A program made the position numbers and the translations under genes. The notes beneath the pieces were generated by a model. That model was not told the DNA's origin. It did not search any database and saw only the letters and a list, made by a program, of their open reading frames with translations. This document shows positions 28,750 through 37,517 of a stretch of DNA of 64,000 nucleotides, in pieces (within the stretch, counting starts at the first letter, position 1; each line of letters opens with the position of its first letter). This stretch comes from Micrococcus lacusdianchii (GTDB taxonomy: Bacteria; Actinomycetota; Actinomycetes; Actinomycetales; Micrococcaceae). Location: the NCBI RefSeq assembly GCF_023155805.1, contig NZ_JAKNUW010000011.1:1-64000 (forward strand). Reading direction: 5' to 3'.

Positions 28750-31700
28750 ATGAGTCTCCCCTTGGATCCCGACACCCCCCGCAACGACGCGGGTCGTCCG
28801 GCCGCGACCGGCACGGCTCCCGTCTTCTCCAAGGTCCTGGTGGCCAACCGCGGTGAGATCGCCGTGCGCGCCTTCCGTGCCTGCAACGAGCTCGGTGCCC
28901 GCACCGTGGCCGTGTTCCCCTACGAGGACCGCAACTCCATCCACCGTCAGAAGGCCGACGAGGCCTACCGGATCGGTGAGGAGGGGCACCCCGTCCGGGC
29001 GTACCTGGACGTGGACGAGGTCATCCGGGTGGCCAAGGACGTCGGCGCCGACGCCATCTACCCCGGCTACGGCTTCCTCTCCGAGAACGCGGACCTCGCC
29101 CGCGCGGCCGCGGAGAACGGCATCACCTTCGTCGGCCCGCCGGCCGACGTCCTGGAGCTCACCGGCAACAAGGTGGAGGCCCTGCGCGCGGCCAAGCGGG
29201 CCGGGATCCCCACCCTGGACTCCTCCGAACCCAGCGCGGACGTCGACTGGCTGATGGGGCAGGCCGAGGCCATCGGCTTCCCGATCTTCGTCAAGGCGGT
29301 GGCCGGCGGCGGCGGGCGTGGCATGCGCCGCGTCGAGCGCCGCGAGGACCTGCGCGACTCCCTCGAGGCCGCCATGCGCGAGGCGGACACCGCCTTCGGT
29401 GACCCCACCGTCTTCCTCGAGCAGGCCGTGCTCCGTCCGCGCCACATCGAGGTGCAGATCCTCGCGGACGCCGAGGGGAACGTGGTGCACCTGTTCGAGC
29501 GCGACTGCTCGCTGCAGCGCCGCCACCAGAAGGTCATCGAGATGGCCCCCGCCCCGCACCTGGACGAGGGGATCCGCCAGGCCCTGCACCGGGACGCCGT
29601 CGCGTTCGCCAAGGAGATGGGCTACGTCAACGCGGGCACGGTGGAGTTCCTCGTGGACACCGCGGGCGAGCGTGCGGGCCAGCACGTGTTCATCGAGATG
29701 AACCCCCGGATCCAGGTGGAGCACACCGTGACCGAGGAGGTCACGGACGTGGACCTCGTCTCGGCGCAGCTGCGCATCGCCGCCGGGGCGACTCTCGCCG
29801 ACCTGGGCATCACGCAGGACACCCTGCAGGTGCGCGGCTTCGCGATGCAGTGCCGCATCACCACCGAGGACCCCGCCAACGGGTTCCGCCCGGACACCGG
29901 CACCATCACCGCCTACCGCTCCGCGGGCGGCTCCGGCGTCCGTCTGGACGGCGGCACCATCTACGCGGGCGCCGAGATCAGCCCCCACTTCGACTCCATG
30001 CTCGTGAAGCTCACGTGCCGCGGGCGCGACTACGAGACGGCCGTCCGCCGCGCCCGCCGCGCTCTCGCCGAGTTCCGCGTGCGCGGCGTGACAACCAACA
30101 TCCCGTTCCTCATGAACGTGCTGGACGACCCGCAGTTCCTGGCGGGCGACGTGGCCACGGACTTCATCGACGCGCACCCCGAGCTGGCGGCGGTGAACCG
30201 CTCCCAGGACCGGGGCTCCAAGGCCCTGCAGTACCTCGCGGATGTGACCGTCAACCAGCCGCACGGCCCGCGCGTCGAGGGCATCGACCCCCGTGACCGC
30301 CTGCCCGGCCACCCCGGGGACAAGCGCCACGAGCCGGACCGATCGCCCTTCGACGGCCCGAGCCGCAACCCCGCTGCCACGCCGCCGGACGGCTGGCGTC
30401 AGGTGCTCCTCCAGAAGGGCCCGGAGGGGTTCGCCGCAGCCCTGCGCGAACAGACCGCTCTGGCCGTCACGGACACCACCTTCCGCGACGCCCACCAGTC
30501 GCTCCTGGCCACCCGTGTCCGCACCCGCGACCTGCTGGCGGCCGCACCCGCCGTCGCCCACACCCTGCCGGACCTGCTGTCCGTGGAGGCCTGGGGCGGC
30601 GCCACGTACGACGTCGCCCTGCGATTCCTCCACGAGGACCCCTGGGAGCGCCTCGCCCTGCTGCGCGCCGAGCTGCCGAACATCCCGATCCAGATGCTGC
30701 TGCGCGGGCGCAACACGGTGGGCTACACGCCGTATCCCACCGAGGTGACGGACGCGTTCGTCGCCGAGGCCGCGGCCACGGGCGTGGACGTGTTCCGCAT
30801 CTTCGACGCCCTCAACGACGTCGACCAGATCATTCCCGCCATCGCCGCCGTGCGTGCCACGGGGACCGCGGTCGCCGAGGCGGCCCTGTGCTACACGGGC
30901 AACATGACGGATCCCCAGGAGACGCTCTACACGCTCGACTACTACCTGGGCCTCGCCCGCCGGATGGTCGACGCCGGCGCCCACGTCCTGGCGATCAAGG
31001 ACATGGCCGGCCTGCTGCGGCCCGCCGCCGCGCGCGAGCTCGTCACCGCCCTGCGCGCCGAGTTCGACCTGCCCGTGCACCTGCACACGCACGACACCGC
31101 CGGCGGCCAGCTGGCCACCCTGCTTGCGGCCGCTGAGGCGGGCGTGGACGCGGTGGACGCCGCCGCCGCCTCGATGGCCGGCACCACGAGCCAGGTGCCG
31201 CTGTCGGCGCTCGTCGCCGCCCTCGAGCACACCGAGCGGGACACCGGCCTCTCCCTCGAGGCGGCCACCGCGATGGAGCCGTACTGGGAGTCCGTGCGTT
31301 CGATCTACGCCCCCTTCGAGGCGGGGCTGAAGGCCCCCACGGGCAGGGTCTACCACCACGAGATCCCCGGTGGGCAGCTGTCCAACCTGCGCACGCAGGC
31401 GATCGCGCTCGGCCTGGGGGAGCGGTTCGAGCAGATCGAGTCCATGTACGCCGCCGCGGACGACATGCTGGGCCACCTCGTGAAGGTGACCCCGTCGTCC
31501 AAGGTGGTGGGCGACCTGGCCCTGCAGCTCGTGGGCGCCGGGGTGGACCCGGCGGAGTTCCAGGAGCGCCCGCAGGACTTCGACCTCCCGGACTCGGTGA
31601 TCGGGTTCCTGCGCGGCGAACTGGGCGACCCGCCCGGCGGCTGGCCCGAGCCCTTCCGCACGCGCGCCCTGCAGGGCCGCCGGGAGGGTGCCGGCATGGC

Positions 31701-32274
31701 CGAGGTCTCCACGGCGGACGCCGCCGCCCTCGCCGAGCCCGGCGCGCCCCGCCGGGACGCGCTGAACCGGCTGCTCTTCCCCGGCCCGACCCGGGAGTTC
31801 CACGCGCACCGCGAGGAGTTCGGCGACACCTCGACGCTGCACACCCGCGACTTCCTGTACGGGCTGGTGCCGGGCCGCGAGCACATCGTGTCCCTGGGGC
31901 GAGGCGTGCGCCTGATCGCCGCGCTGCAGTCGGTGTCCGAACCGGACGAGAAGGGCGTGCGCACCGCGATGATCGCCCTGAACGGCCAGCTCCGCCAGGT
32001 GCAGGTGCGCGACCGCTCCGTCGAGTCCACGGTCCGCCAGGCGGAGAAGGCCGACCCCGGCGTCGCGGGCCAGGTCCCCGCCCCCTTCGCGGGCTCGGTG
32101 ACCGTCCAGGTCGCTGAGGGCGACACGGTCGACGCCGGCCAGCCCGTGGCCACCATCGAGGCCATGAAGATGGAGGCGGCCATCACCGCCCCCGTCGCGG
32201 GCATGGTCCGCCGCGTGGTGGTGCAGGGCGTCACCCCGGTCCAGGGAGGCGACCTGCTCCTCGAGCTCGGCTGA
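28750..32274 (+). CDS. pyc: Pyruvate carboxylase
   Basis: A 1174-aa multidomain enzyme that makes oxaloacetate from pyruvate and bicarbonate. The biotin carboxylase domain starts with KVLVANRGEIAVRAF (about residue 30) and has the ATP-grasp loop KAVAGGGGRGMR. The carboxyltransferase domain (from VTDTTFRDAHQSLLATR) binds metal and pyruvate. The biotinyl domain ends the protein, with biotin on Lys1140 in EAMKMEA. The ATG at 28750 has no ribosome site. CAGACT ends 6 bases before it and may be a weak leaderless -10. It replenishes the TCA cycle. Confidence 0.96.
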   Translation: MSLPLDPDTPRNDAGRPAATGTAPVFSKVLVANRGEIAVRAFRACNELGARTVAVFPYEDRNSIHRQKADEAYRIGEEGHPVRAYLDVDEVIRVAKDVGADAIYPGYGFLSENADLARAAAENGITFVGPPADVLELTGNKVEALRAAKRAGIPTLDSSEPSADVDWLMGQAEAIGFPIFVKAVAGGGGRGMRRVERREDLRDSLEAAMREADTAFGDPTVFLEQAVLRPRHIEVQILADAEGNVVHLFERDCSLQRRHQKVIEMAPAPHLDEGIRQALHRDAVAFAKEMGYVNAGTVEFLVDTAGERAGQHVFIEMNPRIQVEHTVTEEVTDVDLVSAQLRIAAGATLADLGITQDTLQVRGFAMQCRITTEDPANGFRPDTGTITAYRSAGGSGVRLDGGTIYAGAEISPHFDSMLVKLTCRGRDYETAVRRARRALAEFRVRGVTTNIPFLMNVLDDPQFLAGDVATDFIDAHPELAAVNRSQDRGSKALQYLADVTVNQPHGPRVEGIDPRDRLPGHPGDKRHEPDRSPFDGPSRNPAATPPDGWRQVLLQKGPEGFAAALREQTALAVTDTTFRDAHQSLLATRVRTRDLLAAAPAVAHTLPDLLSVEAWGGATYDVALRFLHEDPWERLALLRAELPNIPIQMLLRGRNTVGYTPYPTEVTDAFVAEAAATGVDVFRIFDALNDVDQIIPAIAAVRATGTAVAEAALCYTGNMTDPQETLYTLDYYLGLARRMVDAGAHVLAIKDMAGLLRPAAARELVTALRAEFDLPVHLHTHDTAGGQLATLLAAAEAGVDAVDAAAASMAGTTSQVPLSALVAALEHTERDTGLSLEAATAMEPYWESVRSIYAPFEAGLKAPTGRVYHHEIPGGQLSNLRTQAIALGLGERFEQIESMYAAADDMLGHLVKVTPSSKVVGDLALQLVGAGVDPAEFQERPQDFDLPDSVIGFLRGELGDPPGGWPEPFRTRALQGRREGAGMAEVSTADAAALAEPGAPRRDALNRLLFPGPTREFHAHREEFGDTSTLHTRDFLYGLVPGREHIVSLGRGVRLIAALQSVSEPDEKGVRTAMIALNGQLRQVQVRDRSVESTVRQAEKADPGVAGQVPAPFAGSVTVQVAEGDTVDAGQPVATIEAMKMEAAITAPVAGMVRRVVVQGVTPVQGGDLLLELG

Positions 32275-32287
32275 CCCGCGCCCGCCC

Positions 32288-32326
32288 GGAGACGGCCCGG
32301 ACGCCTGAGGCGTCCGGGCCGTCTCC
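32288..32326 (+). terminator. pyc terminator abutting the mtr -10 element
   Basis: An 18-bp perfect stem with a three-base loop (GGAGACGGCCCGGACGCC, TGA, complement) starts 13 bases after the pyc stop. The last base of the stem touches the first base of the mtr -10 hexamer, so the hairpin covers the whole -35 and spacer region of mtr. Confidence 0.9.
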
Positions 32327-32332
32327 TATGCT
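32327..32332 (+). promoter_or_regulatory. -10 element of mtr (leaderless)
   Basis: TATGCT ends 6 bases before the mtr ATG. There is no ribosome site. The -35 position falls in the loop of the pyc terminator (CCTGAG) and is a poor match. Confidence 0.7.
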
Positions 32333-32338
32333 GGGCCC

Positions 32339-33799
32339 ATGGCCACTGCAGAGGACTTCGACCTGATCATCATCGGCTCCGGCTCCGGGAACTCACTCGT
32401 CACCGAGCACTGGGAGGGGCGGCGGGTGGCCATCGTGGACGCGGGACCGTTCGGGGGCACCTGTCTGAACCGGGGCTGCATCCCCACGAAGATGTACGCC
32501 TACCCCGCCCAGCTGGCGGACGCCCCCGCCGAGGGCGAGCGCCTCGGGGTGGACCTGCGGTTCGAGGGCGCCGACTTCGTGGGCATCCGCGACCGCATCT
32601 TCGGCCGGGTGGACGCCATCAGCGACGCCGGTCTCCGGTACCGGCGGGACGTGCTGGCCCACACCGAGGTGGTGGCCGAGGAGGCCCGCTTCACCGGCCC
32701 GAAGGAGCTGACCACCGCGTCCGGCCGCGTGCTCCGTGGCGAGCAGGTGGTCGTCGCGGCCGGGTCCCGGCCTTGGGTCCCTGACGTGACCGGCACGGAC
32801 CTGCCCTCCGTGCACACCTCGGACACGATCATGCGCGTGTCCCGTCAGCCGCGCCGCCTCGTGGTGGTCGGGGGCGGATTCATCGCCGCCGAGTTCGCCT
32901 CCGTCTTCTCCGCCCTGGGCACCGAGGTCGTGCTGGTCAACCGGAGCCCGCGTCTGCTGCGCCAGCACGACGCCACGATCTCGGACCGGTTCACGGAGAT
33001 CGCCGCCCGCCGGTGGGACCTGCGGACGGGGTGGACCCTCGCGGGGATCGAGCCCGTCGCGGACCCGGACCGGGCCGCCGAGGGGTGGGTCACGGTGCGC
33101 CTGGACCCGGCACCCGGCATCGAGCACACGGGCGCGGACGAGCCGGAGGTCGAGGCGGACGCCGTGCTCCTGGCCACGGGCCGTGTGCCCAACACGGACC
33201 GCCTGGCCGCGGCGGAGGCCGGCTACGACGTCGCGGCGGACGGCGTGCTGGCGGTCGACGCGGCCCAGCGGGTCCTGTCCGCTGGCCGCCCGGTGCCCGG
33301 GGTGTACGCGCTGGGCGACGTGGCGAACACGTGGCAGCTCAAGCACGTCGCGAACCACGAGGCGCGCGTGGTGGCGCACAACCTCGAGCACCCGGACGAC
33401 CTCCGGGAGAACACCCTGGGTCCGGTGCCCGCCGCGGTGTTCACCCGTCCGCAGATCGCCTCCGTCGGCCTCACGGCGGAGCAGGCGGTCGCGCGGCTGG
33501 GCGAGGACGCGGTCACGGTCAAGGAGCAGGCCTTCGGGGACGTGGCCTATGGGTGGGCCATGGAGGACACGGAGGGCATCTGCACGGTGGTCGCCGAACG
33601 GGCGACCGGCCGGATCCTGGGCGCCCATCTGATGGGGCACGACGCGGCGAACCTCGTCCAGACGTTCGTCACCGCGATGTCCTTCGACATCGACGCCCAC
33701 ACCCTCGCCCGCGGCCAGTACTGGCCGCACCCGGCCCTGAGCGAGGTCGTGGAGAACGCCCTGCTCGGCCTCGACGTCCCGGACTCCGGACGCCTCTGA
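32339..33799 (+). CDS. mtr: Mycothione reductase
   Basis: A 486-aa flavoprotein disulfide reductase. The FAD motif is IIGSGSGNS at residues 11-19. The redox pair is Cys42 and Cys47 in GGTCLNRGCIPTK. The NAD(P)H motif VVGGGFIAAEFASVF and the C-terminal catalytic His-Glu segment YWPHPALSEVVENALLGL are present. The latter segment and GCIPTKMYAYPA fit mycothione reductase better than lipoamide dehydrogenase. It keeps mycothiol, the actinobacterial thiol, reduced. The gene stands alone between two strong hairpins. Confidence 0.88.
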   Translation: MATAEDFDLIIIGSGSGNSLVTEHWEGRRVAIVDAGPFGGTCLNRGCIPTKMYAYPAQLADAPAEGERLGVDLRFEGADFVGIRDRIFGRVDAISDAGLRYRRDVLAHTEVVAEEARFTGPKELTTASGRVLRGEQVVVAAGSRPWVPDVTGTDLPSVHTSDTIMRVSRQPRRLVVVGGGFIAAEFASVFSALGTEVVLVNRSPRLLRQHDATISDRFTEIAARRWDLRTGWTLAGIEPVADPDRAAEGWVTVRLDPAPGIEHTGADEPEVEADAVLLATGRVPNTDRLAAAEAGYDVAADGVLAVDAAQRVLSAGRPVPGVYALGDVANTWQLKHVANHEARVVAHNLEHPDDLRENTLGPVPAAVFTRPQIASVGLTAEQAVARLGEDAVTVKEQAFGDVAYGWAMEDTEGICTVVAERATGRILGAHLMGHDAANLVQTFVTAMSFDIDAHTLARGQYWPHPALSEVVENALLGLDVPDSGRL

Positions 33800-33803
33800 G
33801 GCC

Positions 33804-33850
33804 GCGGCCCCGTGCCCGGCGGCCATGGAGGTCACCGGGCACGGGGCCGC
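33804..33850. terminator. Bidirectional terminator between mtr and the acyl-CoA synthetase
   Basis: A 16-bp perfect stem (33804-33819 with 33835-33850) and a 15-base loop lie between two convergent genes. Confidence 0.9.
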
Positions 33851-33865
33851 TCCGAGGCGACCGGA

Positions 33866-35707
33866 TCAGGACGGCCGCGAGCCCGAGTAGATGTCCTCCA
33901 CGACGGCGGAGAAGTCCTTGAGGATGGCGGCCCGACGCATCTTCAGAGAGGGCGTCATGTGACCCTCCTCCGCGGAGAAGTCCCGGTCGAGGATGCGGAA
34001 CTCACGGATGCCCTCGGCCTTCGACACCGTCCCGTTGGCCCGGTCCACCACGGACTGCACGTGCTCGCGGACCTTCGGCTCCCGCGCCGCCGCCGCGACG
34101 TCGAGGTCACGGTCCAGGCCGCGGGCGGCCAGCCACGCGGGCAGGGTGTCCGCGTCCAGGGTGACGATCGCCGCGACGAAGGGCTTCGCGTCGCCCACGA
34201 CCATCACCTGCGAGATGAGGGCGTCGGAGCGGATCGCGTCCTCCAGCTGCCCCGGGGCCACGTTCTTGCCGCCGGCGGTGACGATGATCTCCTTCTTCCG
34301 GCCCGTGATGCGCAGGAAGCCCTCCTCGTCCAGGGAGCCCAGATCGCCGGTGCGGAACCAGCCGTCCTCGGTGAAGGCCTCCTCGTTCGCCTCGGGGCGA
34401 TTGCGGTAGCCGCGGAACAGCGAGGTGCCGCGTGTGAGGATCTCGCCGTCGTCGTCGATCCGGATCTCGTTGCCGCCCAGCGGGCGGCCCACGGTGCCGA
34501 TGCGGAGCTGCCTCGGGCGGCCGACGGTCACGGGGGCGGTGGTCTCGGTGAGGCCGTAGCCCTCGAGGATCGTGACGCCCACCCCCCGGAAGAAGTGCGC
34601 CAGGTCGGGGGAGAGGGGGCCGCCACCGGAGACCGCGTACTGCAGGGCCCCCCCCATGGCGGCGCGGATCCGACGGTAGATCAGCGCAGAGTAGAACGCG
34701 CGCTGGGCCCGCAGCGGCATGCTCACCCTGCCGTCCTCGAGCGCCTTCGACCACCGGACCGCCACGTCCGCACCGCGCTCGAAGATCGCCCCCTTCCCAC
34801 CGGCCTGCGCCTTGAGCAGCGCCGCGTTGTAGATCTTCTCGAACACGCGCGGCACGGCGAGCAGGAAGGTCGGACGGAAGCTCTCCATCGACTCGGAGAG
34901 GCGCGCGAGGTCCGCGACGTGGCCGCACCGGGCCCCGGCCTCCACAGTCAGGACGGACACGAAGCGGGCGAACACGTGCGCCAGGGGGATGAACAGCACC
35001 GTCGACGAGTCGGGGCCGACCACCTCGCCGAGGGAGGAGGAGAGCGTCTGGTGGGCGAGCTCCGCGAAGTTGGCGTGCGTCAGCTCGCAGCCCTTGGGCC
35101 GGCCCGTGGTGCCGGAGGTGTAGATCACGGTGGCCAGGGAGTCCAGGGCGAGGCCGGCCCGCCGCTCTGCGAGGACCTCGTCCCCGCCCTCCTCGGTGCT
35201 CAGCTCGGCCAGGCCCGCGCCGGGCTCGGCACCGGCGGGGTCCATGGTCCACAGGCCGCACAGGGCAGGCAGGCCCTCGCGGTGGACGGCGTCGCCCACG
35301 ATCTTGGCGCGCTCCGGGGTGTCGACGACGGCGGCGCACACGCCGGCGTCCTTGAAGATCCAGGCCACCTGCGAGGGCGAGGACGTCTCGTAGACCGGCA
35401 CCGTGACGGCACCGGCGGCCCAGATGGCGTAGTCCACGAGGGTCCACTCGAGCCGAGTGGAGGCCATGATCGCCACGTGGTCGCCGGGGCCCACGCCGGC
35501 TGCCACCAGACCGCGGGCATACCCCTGGACCCGGGCCCAGGCCTCGGCGGCCGTCACATCGCGCCAGGCGGCCTCGCCCTCGCCGCCGGGCACGGGCGAG
35601 GCGAACAGCGGGCGGTCCGGGTGCTCGGCGGCCTGACGGGCGAGGGCATCGGTCAGGGCGGTGTCGGGGGAGAGCGTCGGGTGGGCCGGCTCGGCGATGT
35701 GGCGCAT
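33866..35707 (-). CDS. Long-chain acyl-CoA synthetase (AMP-forming)
   Basis: A 613-aa FadD-like adenylate-forming enzyme. The ATP motif [11 protein letters not shown], the LEGYGLTETTAPVT motif, the core TGDLGSLDEEGFLRITGRKKE and the closing segment around HMTPSLKMRRAAI are all present. It activates fatty acids with CoA for breakdown or lipid building. The ATG at 35707 has GGAG upstream. A GTG at 35791 in the same frame is less likely because it lies next to the promoter. The gene is alone on the minus strand. Confidence 0.9.
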   Translation of the reverse strand: MRHIAEPAHPTLSPDTALTDALARQAAEHPDRPLFASPVPGGEGEAAWRDVTAAEAWARVQGYARGLVAAGVGPGDHVAIMASTRLEWTLVDYAIWAAGAVTVPVYETSSPSQVAWIFKDAGVCAAVVDTPERAKIVGDAVHREGLPALCGLWTMDPAGAEPGAGLAELSTEEGGDEVLAERRAGLALDSLATVIYTSGTTGRPKGCELTHANFAELAHQTLSSSLGEVVGPDSSTVLFIPLAHVFARFVSVLTVEAGARCGHVADLARLSESMESFRPTFLLAVPRVFEKIYNAALLKAQAGGKGAIFERGADVAVRWSKALEDGRVSMPLRAQRAFYSALIYRRIRAAMGGALQYAVSGGGPLSPDLAHFFRGVGVTILEGYGLTETTAPVTVGRPRQLRIGTVGRPLGGNEIRIDDDGEILTRGTSLFRGYRNRPEANEEAFTEDGWFRTGDLGSLDEEGFLRITGRKKEIIVTAGGKNVAPGQLEDAIRSDALISQVMVVGDAKPFVAAIVTLDADTLPAWLAARGLDRDLDVAAAAREPKVREHVQSVVDRANGTVSKAEGIREFRILDRDFSAEEGHMTPSLKMRRAAILKDFSAVVEDIYSGSRPS

Positions 35708-35794
35708 GGGTACTCCAGGAGGTCGTGCCCCGGCAGGACGGGCGCGCGGGAACGGCGCGCCCTGCCGGAGGCTGGGTGTGATCGGTGTCACGCC

Positions 35795-35800
35795 ATCCTA
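35795..35800 (-). promoter_or_regulatory. -10 element of the acyl-CoA synthetase gene
   Basis: TAGGAT on the minus strand, giving a leader of about 80 bases. The leader contains an imperfect GC-rich hairpin (35731-35771 region) whose role is unknown. Confidence 0.5.
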
Positions 35801-35846
35801 TCGGCATCCGTGGGGACATGTGCCCCCCGTGCCGGGGCGCCCGGCC

Positions 35847-36665
35847 TCAGGCACGCCGCACGGCCCGGGTGACCGCGTCTCGGCTCCCCGCGATCAGCAG
35901 GGGCAGGTCGAGGTCGAGGGTGGCCATGTGTCGGCTGCGGGGCAGGGGAACCACGTCCACGGGCGCCCGGGTCAGCCCGCGCAGGAGGGCCCGGTGGCTC
36001 GCCTCCGGCACGACGGCGTCCTGCGCCGAGCGGAAGACGGTGACAGGTGACGTGATCCGCCCCAGGCCCCGCTCGGCGGCCCGCTGGATGCGGCCCAGCG
36101 CGGCCACTCCGCCCACGGGAGTGCACTCATAGGCGATCTCCTGTGCCTCGGGGTCGGCGATGTCACCGGCGATGGCCGGCAGCGTGGGGACCACGTGGCG
36201 CAGCAGAGGGGCGGCGTGGGCCAGCGGGTTGCGGAAGCGCAGCGCCGGGTTGACCACGAGGGCCGCGGCCACGGGCCGGTGGGCGGCGGCGTCGAGGGCG
36301 AGCGCCCCGCCCATCGAGATCCCGGCCACGACGACGTGCCGGTGCTCGGCGAGCGCGGCGTCCACCTCCGCGCGCACCGCCGCGCGGATCCGGTCCGCGC
36401 CCGTGGCGGCCAGGTCCTCCCAGCGGGTGCCGTGGCCGGGCAGCAGGGGCACCCGCACGGCGCACCCGCTCTCGGCCATGCCCTCGGCCCAGGCGCGCAC
36501 CGACGCCGGGCCGGAGGTGAAGCCGTGCAGGACCACGACGGCGACGTCGGGACGTCCGGCGGCGGGCAGTCGGAACGGCCGTTGGGCTTCGGGGACGTCC
36601 ACAGCCCCGGAGGGGGCGGGGGAGGCGGAGGCGGGACGGAGGCGAGGGAACGGGGGGAGAAGCAT
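35847..36665 (-). CDS. Alpha/beta hydrolase, esterase/lipase type
   Basis: A 272-aa alpha/beta hydrolase. The oxyanion segment is VVVLHGFTSGP, the nucleophile elbow is GISMGG, the acid is the Asp in RSAQDAVVP and the catalytic His is in SRHMATLDLD. The overall pattern fits carboxylesterases and monoacylglycerol lipases. The substrate is unknown. Two ATGs lie 6 bases apart; I chose the second (36665) because TAGGCT ends 7 bases before it, and the first would lie 1 base after the hexamer. It is divergent from plsC, so a role in lipid turnover is plausible. Confidence 0.82.
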   Translation of the reverse strand: MLLPPFPRLRPASASPAPSGAVDVPEAQRPFRLPAAGRPDVAVVVLHGFTSGPASVRAWAEGMAESGCAVRVPLLPGHGTRWEDLAATGADRIRAAVRAEVDAALAEHRHVVVAGISMGGALALDAAAHRPVAAALVVNPALRFRNPLAHAAPLLRHVVPTLPAIAGDIADPEAQEIAYECTPVGGVAALGRIQRAAERGLGRITSPVTVFRSAQDAVVPEASHRALLRGLTRAPVDVVPLPRSRHMATLDLDLPLLIAGSRDAVTRAVRRA

Positions 36666-36672
36666 GCGCATG

Positions 36673-36678
36673 AGCCTA
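36673..36678 (-). promoter_or_regulatory. -10 element of the alpha/beta hydrolase (leaderless)
   Basis: TAGGCT on the minus strand ends 7 bases before the ATG at 36665. It faces the plsC -10 only 11 bases away. Confidence 0.6.
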
Positions 36679-36689
36679 GGCCCCGTGCA

Positions 36690-36695
36690 TAGGAT
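36690..36695 (+). promoter_or_regulatory. -10 element of plsC
   Basis: TAGGAT lies 39 bases before the plsC GTG and gives a leader of about 33 bases that contains the GAGAGG ribosome site. It overlaps the region used by the divergent hydrolase promoter. Confidence 0.55.
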
Positions 36696-36734
36696 GGGGC
36701 GCGTCGCCGCCGACGTCGAGAGAGGCCCCTTCCC

Positions 36735-37445
36735 GTGTCCACGTTCTACTGGTCCGCCAAGACGTTCGTGGTGGCCCCCGCCACCCGGCTCGTGTTCCGC
36801 CCCTGGGTGAAGGGCCGTGCCCATGTCCCCGCCGAGGGGCCGGCGATCCTCGCCAGCAATCACCTCTCCGTCTCCGACTCCGTGTTCATGCCGGCCATGC
36901 TGGACCGTCAGGTGCACTTCCTGGCCAAGCAGGAGTACTTCACCGGTCCCGGCCCCAAGGGCTGGGTGACCAAGAAGTTCTTCCAGGCCACCAACCAGCT
37001 CCCCATGGACCGCTCCGGGGGCCAGGCCGCCCTGCGCTCCCTCGAGGCCGGCCTGGGCTGCCTGCGCGAGGGGAAGCTGCTGGGCATCTACCCGGAGGGC
37101 ACCCGCAGCCCTGACGGGCGCCTGTACCGCGGCAAGATCGGCGTCGCGAAGATGGCGCTGGCCTCCGGCGCCCCCGTGGTGCCGATCGCCATGATCGGCA
37201 CGGACCGCGTCCAGCCGATCGGCCGGACCCTGCCCACCCCCCGCCGGCTCGGGATGATCTTCGGCGAGCCCCTCGACTTCTCCGGTCGCACGGAGTCCGC
37301 GACCGACCACCGGGTGCTGCGGGAGGTCACAGACGAGATCATGGAGGCGATCCGCCGGCTCTCCGGTCAGGAGTACGTGGACGTCTATGCCGCGGACGTG
37401 AAGGCCGGCCGCGTGGCCGCGCCGCCGCGCTCCGGCCGGGACTGA
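36735..37445 (+). CDS. plsC: 1-acyl-sn-glycerol-3-phosphate acyltransferase
   Basis: A 236-aa PlsC-family acyltransferase that makes phosphatidic acid at the membrane. The catalytic motif NHLSVSDS (NHx4D) and the glycerolphosphate motif YPEGTRSPDG are intact, and a hydrophobic N-terminal segment precedes them. The start is GTG. The C-terminal tail is short and basic. It is close to the divergent esterase and just upstream of aroG, but the strong dyad after it suggests it is a single-gene unit. Confidence 0.92.
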   Translation: MSTFYWSAKTFVVAPATRLVFRPWVKGRAHVPAEGPAILASNHLSVSDSVFMPAMLDRQVHFLAKQEYFTGPGPKGWVTKKFFQATNQLPMDRSGGQAALRSLEAGLGCLREGKLLGIYPEGTRSPDGRLYRGKIGVAKMALASGAPVVPIAMIGTDRVQPIGRTLPTPRRLGMIFGEPLDFSGRTESATDHRVLREVTDEIMEAIRRLSGQEYVDVYAADVKAGRVAAPPRSGRD

Positions 37446-37481
37446 CGTCGGTCTCACACTGCGGACCGCCGGGGTCATGCT

Positions 37482-37511
37482 CCGGACCGCCGGTCCGGCC
37501 GGCCCTAGGCT
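37482..37511 (+). promoter_or_regulatory. aroG promoter with dyad over the -35 position
   Basis: TAGGCT (37506-37511) ends 6 bases before the aroG ATG. A 7-bp inverted repeat (CCGGACC GCC GGTCCGG, 37482-37498) covers the expected -35 region. The half GGACCGCCGG occurs again at 37463. It may be an operator or a plsC terminator. Confidence 0.6.
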
Positions 37512-37517
37512 GGACCC

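Noticed and set aside
33804-33850. The several long inverted repeats between convergent genes as insertion sequence ends
   Set aside because: They are short stem-loops with no transposase and no matching distant copy; each lies where a bidirectional terminator is expected.
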